Of a DNA stretch of 8,928 nt, positions 7,167 through 8,928 are shown piece by piece. The notes beneath the pieces were generated by a model. That model made no database searches. It was not told the DNA's origin and saw only the letters and a list, made by a program, of their open reading frames with translations. Position 1 is the first letter of the stretch, and every line of letters starts with the position of its first letter. Origin of the DNA: Elusimicrobiota bacterium (lineage in GTDB: Bacteria; Elusimicrobiota; Elusimicrobia; UBA1565; UBA9628); the NCBI GenBank assembly GCA_028717865.1, contig JAQUMZ010000088.1:1-8928 (forward strand), in the 5' to 3' direction. The translations under genes and the position numbers were made by a program.

Positions 7167-7745
7167 TTAGGCCGCGCCCGCCAGGGCGTCGAGAACGGCC
7201 TCGACGTTATCGGCCGTGCGCAAAAGATGCAGGGTCTTGCCCGCGCCCAAGGCGCGCAAAACCCCGGCGAGATCCGGCCCCTGCGGTTCCGGAGCCAGCC
7301 ACAGCACCACCACGAAAGCCCGCTCGTCTCCGGAGACTTCCACCCCCTGGGGAAATACCCCCAAGGCGGCGCGGGGCTCGGCCAGCCCCTCCACCACCAG
7401 GCGCAGGACGGCCACGCCGCGCTGAGCCGCGGTCTCGACCTCCAGGCTTGCGTCGCGCAAGGCCTGCGCCAGTTCCTCGCGCCGCGCATAGACCGCCCCC
7501 GCTCCGTGCAGGGCCCTGGCCACGAGTTGGGCCGCGGCGGCCTGAAGCTCGTCGGCCCGCAGGTCCGGGGCGATGGAGGCCTTGCCCAGCACGGGCCACC
7601 GCCCGCCGCGTCCCGCGGGCAGCGCCTTTTCGCCCGAGAACCATTTGCCGCAGGCGGGGCAGCCCCGCTCTACGCGCGAGCCGGACAGCCGGACCCGGTC
7701 GAGCGAGGCCGAGCAGGCCGGGCAGCGCCGGCCGGGAGCGGTCAT
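7167..7745 (-). CDS. Zinc-ribbon protein with a degenerate PTS EIIA type-2-like domain
   Basis: A 192-residue soluble protein in two parts. Residues 8-32 hold two CPAC knuckles (C8/C11 and C29/C32), a rubredoxin-like zinc ribbon. Residues about 66-190 follow the pattern of the type-2 EIIA phosphocarrier domain: VYARREELAQALRDASLEVE, then GVAVLRLVVEGLAEPRAALG, FVVVLWLAPE, and a final helical part LAGVLRALGAGKTLHLLRTA. In active EIIA proteins the GVAIPHxR motif carries the phosphorylated histidine; here the equivalent position is R115, and the histidine after the 'APE' strand is also absent. It is thus probably a signal-binding or scaffold domain, not a phosphocarrier. The ATG at 7745 overlaps the stop of the 97-residue gene (ATGA). 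The EIIA assignment is by eye from motif order and should be treated as probable. Function in this operon is unknown; a regulatory role is inferred from the neighbouring repressor. Confidence 0.75.
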   Translation of the reverse strand: MTAPGRRCPACSASLDRVRLSGSRVERGCPACGKWFSGEKALPAGRGGRWPVLGKASIAPDLRADELQAAAAQLVARALHGAGAVYARREELAQALRDASLEVETAAQRGVAVLRLVVEGLAEPRAALGVFPQGVEVSGDERAFVVVLWLAPEPQGPDLAGVLRALGAGKTLHLLRTADNVEAVLDALAGAA

Positions 7746-8035
7746 CGGCGGGCCCTGCGCTTCAGTCCGAAATGCCGGCCCAGGCCGGCCTCGGCCACGA
7801 TCTCATGGAAACGGCGCAGGGCGCTGTCCTCGCCCAGATCCGTGCCCGGCAGCTCCACGCAAAACAGGTCGCTGGTGGGCACGCCGTGATGGAGGGCGGA
7901 GACCTTGCTGAGCTTGCCGACGAGCTGCCTATCGACCCGGATGCCGTAGTGGCGCGAGGTCACCACGCGAATCTCGACGATGCCGGGACCCCAGACCGGA
8001 GCGGGAGCCCGCTTGCGTCCTTGCGCGCTTCCCAT
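7742..8035 (-). CDS. Small basic hypothetical protein, first gene of the Ehr operon
   Basis: A 97-residue protein that I do not recognise. It is rich in Arg/Lys at both ends (GRKRAP at 6-11; GLKRRARR at 90-97), with a central segment of alternating hydrophobic residues (IVEIRVVTSRHYGIRVDRQL, 19-38) suggesting beta strands, a patch SALHHGVPTSDLF with paired histidines (H49, H50), one cysteine (C59), and an acidic helix-like stretch before the basic tail. No signal peptide or membrane segment is visible, so it should be cytoplasmic. It is likely a real gene: it follows a good promoter, has AAGGGGGG at 8042-8049 six bases before the ATG, and its stop overlaps the next start by ATGA. The competing plus-strand frames here have no such signals. 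Possible roles as an assembly factor, RNA/DNA-binding protein or regulator partner are speculation. Confidence 0.72.
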   Translation of the reverse strand: MGSAQGRKRAPAPVWGPGIVEIRVVTSRHYGIRVDRQLVGKLSKVSALHHGVPTSDLFCVELPGTDLGEDSALRRFHEIVAEAGLGRHFGLKRRARR

Positions 8036-8041
8036 TCGGCA

Positions 8042-8049
8042 CCCCCCTT
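8042..8049 (-). promoter_or_regulatory. Ribosome-binding site of the 97-residue gene
   Basis: AAGGGGGG on the minus strand, six bases before the ATG at 8035. It supports this start for the first gene of the operon. Confidence 0.55.
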
Positions 8050-8075
8050 ATATAAAGGAAAATATTCTTATATTC
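8048..8075 (-). promoter_or_regulatory. Candidate operator: AT-rich repeats in the leader of the Ehr operon
   Basis: Two motifs lie between the putative transcription start and the first ribosome-binding site. One is a direct repeat, GAATAT-AA-GAATAT on the minus strand (8062-8075); the other is the perfect 8-base palindrome TTATATAA (8048-8055). Their position is suitable for repressor binding, and the operon encodes an ArsR-family regulator, whose operators are commonly AT-rich. The link between repressor and site is inference. Confidence 0.3.
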
Positions 8076-8087
8076 TCCTCAAAGCAT

Positions 8088-8117
8088 ATAATAGCATTTT
8101 TGGTGCCGCGCTTTCAA
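8088..8117 (-). promoter_or_regulatory. Putative sigma70-type promoter of the Ehr operon
   Basis: On the minus strand TTGAAA (8117-8112) and TATTAT (8093-8088) are separated by 18 bases. The first is one base off the -35 consensus and the second one base off the -10 consensus TATAAT. Transcription would start near 8081, giving a leader of about 45 bases before the ATG at 8035. The setting is right: it follows the gdh terminator, lies in the only AT-rich patch of an otherwise very GC-rich window, and no other intergenic space of useful size exists down to base 1. An overlapping TATAAT reads on the plus strand (8087-8092), but no plus-strand gene is supported. Confidence 0.6.
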
Positions 8118-8180
8118 AAACTTCAGGAACTCGGCTGGCGGCCTTTTATAGGGAAAGCAAGTAAAGCAAGGAACGTCCCC

Positions 8181-8205
8181 AAAAAAGCTAGACCAAGCCT
8201 TGGTC
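8181..8205 (-). terminator. Intrinsic terminator overlapping the end of the glutamate dehydrogenase gene
   Basis: On the minus strand GACCAA-GGC-TTGGTC (8205-8191) forms a perfect 6-bp stem with a 3-base loop, followed after TAGC by six T residues (8186-8181). The stem is made of the last five sense codons (D-Q-G-L-V), with the TAG stop between stem and T-run. It would separate glutamate dehydrogenase transcription from the downstream operon. The stem is short and only half GC, and the T-run starts four bases after it, so efficiency may be moderate. Confidence 0.55.
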
Positions 8206-8928
8206 CATCATGGAGTTGGCGACCTTCAGGAAGCCCCCGATGTTGGCGCCCATGACGTAATTGCCGGCCTGGCCGTAAGCCTGGGCGGTATCCACGCAGG
8301 TCTTGTGGATGCTCTTCATGATATTGTGCAGGTGCCGGTCGACCTCGTCGCGGCTCCAGCTCATGCGCATGGAGTTCTGCGTCATCTCGAGCCCGGAGGT
8401 GGCCACGCCGCCGGCGTTGGCCGCCTTGCCGGGGCCGAAGAGGATGCCCTTCGCGAGGAAAAGTTCCACCGCCTCCGGGGTGGAGGGCATGTTGGCCCCC
8501 TCGCAGACGCAGACGCAGCCGTTCTTGACCAGGGCGCGGGCATCCTTGCCTTCGAGCTCGTTTTGCGTGGCGCAGGGCAGGGCGACGTCCGCCTTGACGT
8601 TCCACACCCCGGCGCCCTCGAAATACTTCGCCTTGGGGAACTTGGCGGCATATTCCTTTATGCGCCCGCGCTTGACGTTCTTGAGCTCCTTGACGAAAGC
8701 CAGCTTCTCGGCGTCGATGCCGTCCTCGTCGACGACGTAGCCGTTGGAGTCCGACAGGGTCAGGACCTTGCCGCCGAGCTGCCGCGCCTTCTCCGCCGCG
8801 TACTGGGCCACGTTGCCCGCGCCGGAAACGGCGACCCGCTTGCCCTGGAAGCCTTCGCCGCGGGTGGCCAGGGCCTCGGAGGCGAAATAGACGCAGCCGT
8901 AGCCGGTGGCCTCGGGCCGCACGAGGCT
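8188..8928 (-). CDS. gdhA: Glutamate dehydrogenase, hexameric GdhA type (partial, 5' end outside window)
   Basis: The visible 246 residues are the C-terminal part of an enzyme normally about 445-450 residues long, which interconverts glutamate and 2-oxoglutarate plus ammonium with NAD(P)H in the cytoplasm. The fragment starts in the conserved SLVRPEATGYG. The Rossmann domain follows, with the dinucleotide loop SGAGNVAQ (35-42) and, at the end of the next strand, LSDSNG (58-63), more like NADP-type enzymes (SDS) than NAD-type clostridial ones; the cofactor call is tentative. ALPCATQNEL (116-125), EGANMP (143-148) and KAANAGGVATSGLEM (168-182) are strong family motifs, and the protein ends in GANIGGFLKVANSMMDQGLV. 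The GTG at 8922 is an internal valine codon, not a start. It seems to be a separate transcription unit from the downstream operon. No metabolic link between the two is demonstrated. Confidence 0.97.
   Translation of the reverse strand, partial: SLVRPEATGYGCVYFASEALATRGEGFQGKRVAVSGAGNVAQYAAEKARQLGGKVLTLSDSNGYVVDEDGIDAEKLAFVKELKNVKRGRIKEYAAKFPKAKYFEGAGVWNVKADVALPCATQNELEGKDARALVKNGCVCVCEGANMPSTPEAVELFLAKGILFGPGKAANAGGVATSGLEMTQNSMRMSWSRDEVDRHLHNIMKSIHKTCVDTAQAYGQAGNYVMGANIGGFLKVANSMMDQGLV

Noticed and set aside
5785..7170. A plus-strand open frame of 461 codons opposite hyfB and arsR
   Set aside because: Gln/Arg/Gly-rich shadow crossing two real genes on the other strand.
8087..8092. Perfect TATAAT on the plus strand
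   Set aside because: No matching -35 element or plausible plus-strand gene downstream. It overlaps the -10 box of the minus-strand promoter and is most simply its complement.
6989..8164. A plus-strand open frame of 391 codons across the leader genes
   Set aside because: The product is a Pro/Arg-rich shadow running through three minus-strand genes and the promoter region.

Overview
The window is GC-rich bacterial DNA read almost entirely from the minus strand. It has tight ATGA-type gene overlaps, recognisable Shine-Dalgarno sites and no gene-free stretch longer than about 150 bases. The lineage cannot be fixed from sequence alone. A GC-rich anaerobe or facultative anaerobe fits, and uncultured Elusimicrobiota or a deltaproteobacterial-type lineage are low-confidence guesses. 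I see no tRNA, rRNA, CRISPR array, insertion sequence or phage gene.

Reading in the direction of transcription (high to low coordinates), the window opens with the C-terminal half of a glutamate dehydrogenase (8928-8188). Its last codons form a hairpin followed by a T-run, a likely intrinsic terminator. An AT-rich spacer of about 150 bases follows, with a good sigma70-type promoter (TTGAAA, 18 bases, TATTAT). This should drive one long operon that runs to base 1.

The operon begins with three small genes: an unrecognised basic 97-residue protein, a zinc-ribbon protein with a PTS EIIA-type-2-like domain that lacks the phosphorylatable histidine, and a cysteine-free ArsR-family repressor. Next come six genes homologous to the core of hydrogenase-4/formate hydrogenlyase and complex I: a HyfB-like antiporter subunit, a HyfC/NuoH-like subunit, HyfE, a HyfF-like antiporter subunit, a fused NuoC/NuoD-type (HyfG/HycE-like) large subunit, and the start of a NuoB-type (HyfI/HycG-like) small subunit cut by the window edge.

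The most informative point is in the large subunit. All four cysteines that would ligate the [NiFe] centre are gone: CGIC is replaced by SGDN, and the C-terminal CxxC positions are S and G. The protein also stops exactly where a hydrogenase precursor would be cleaved. It therefore cannot be a normal hydrogenase. It fits the 'energy-converting hydrogenase-related' (Ehr) group, regarded as intermediate between group 4 hydrogenases and complex I, whose reaction is not settled. The ion-pumping machinery looks intact, so the complex probably couples an unknown redox reaction to ion transport. The three leader genes may be its dedicated regulatory or accessory module.
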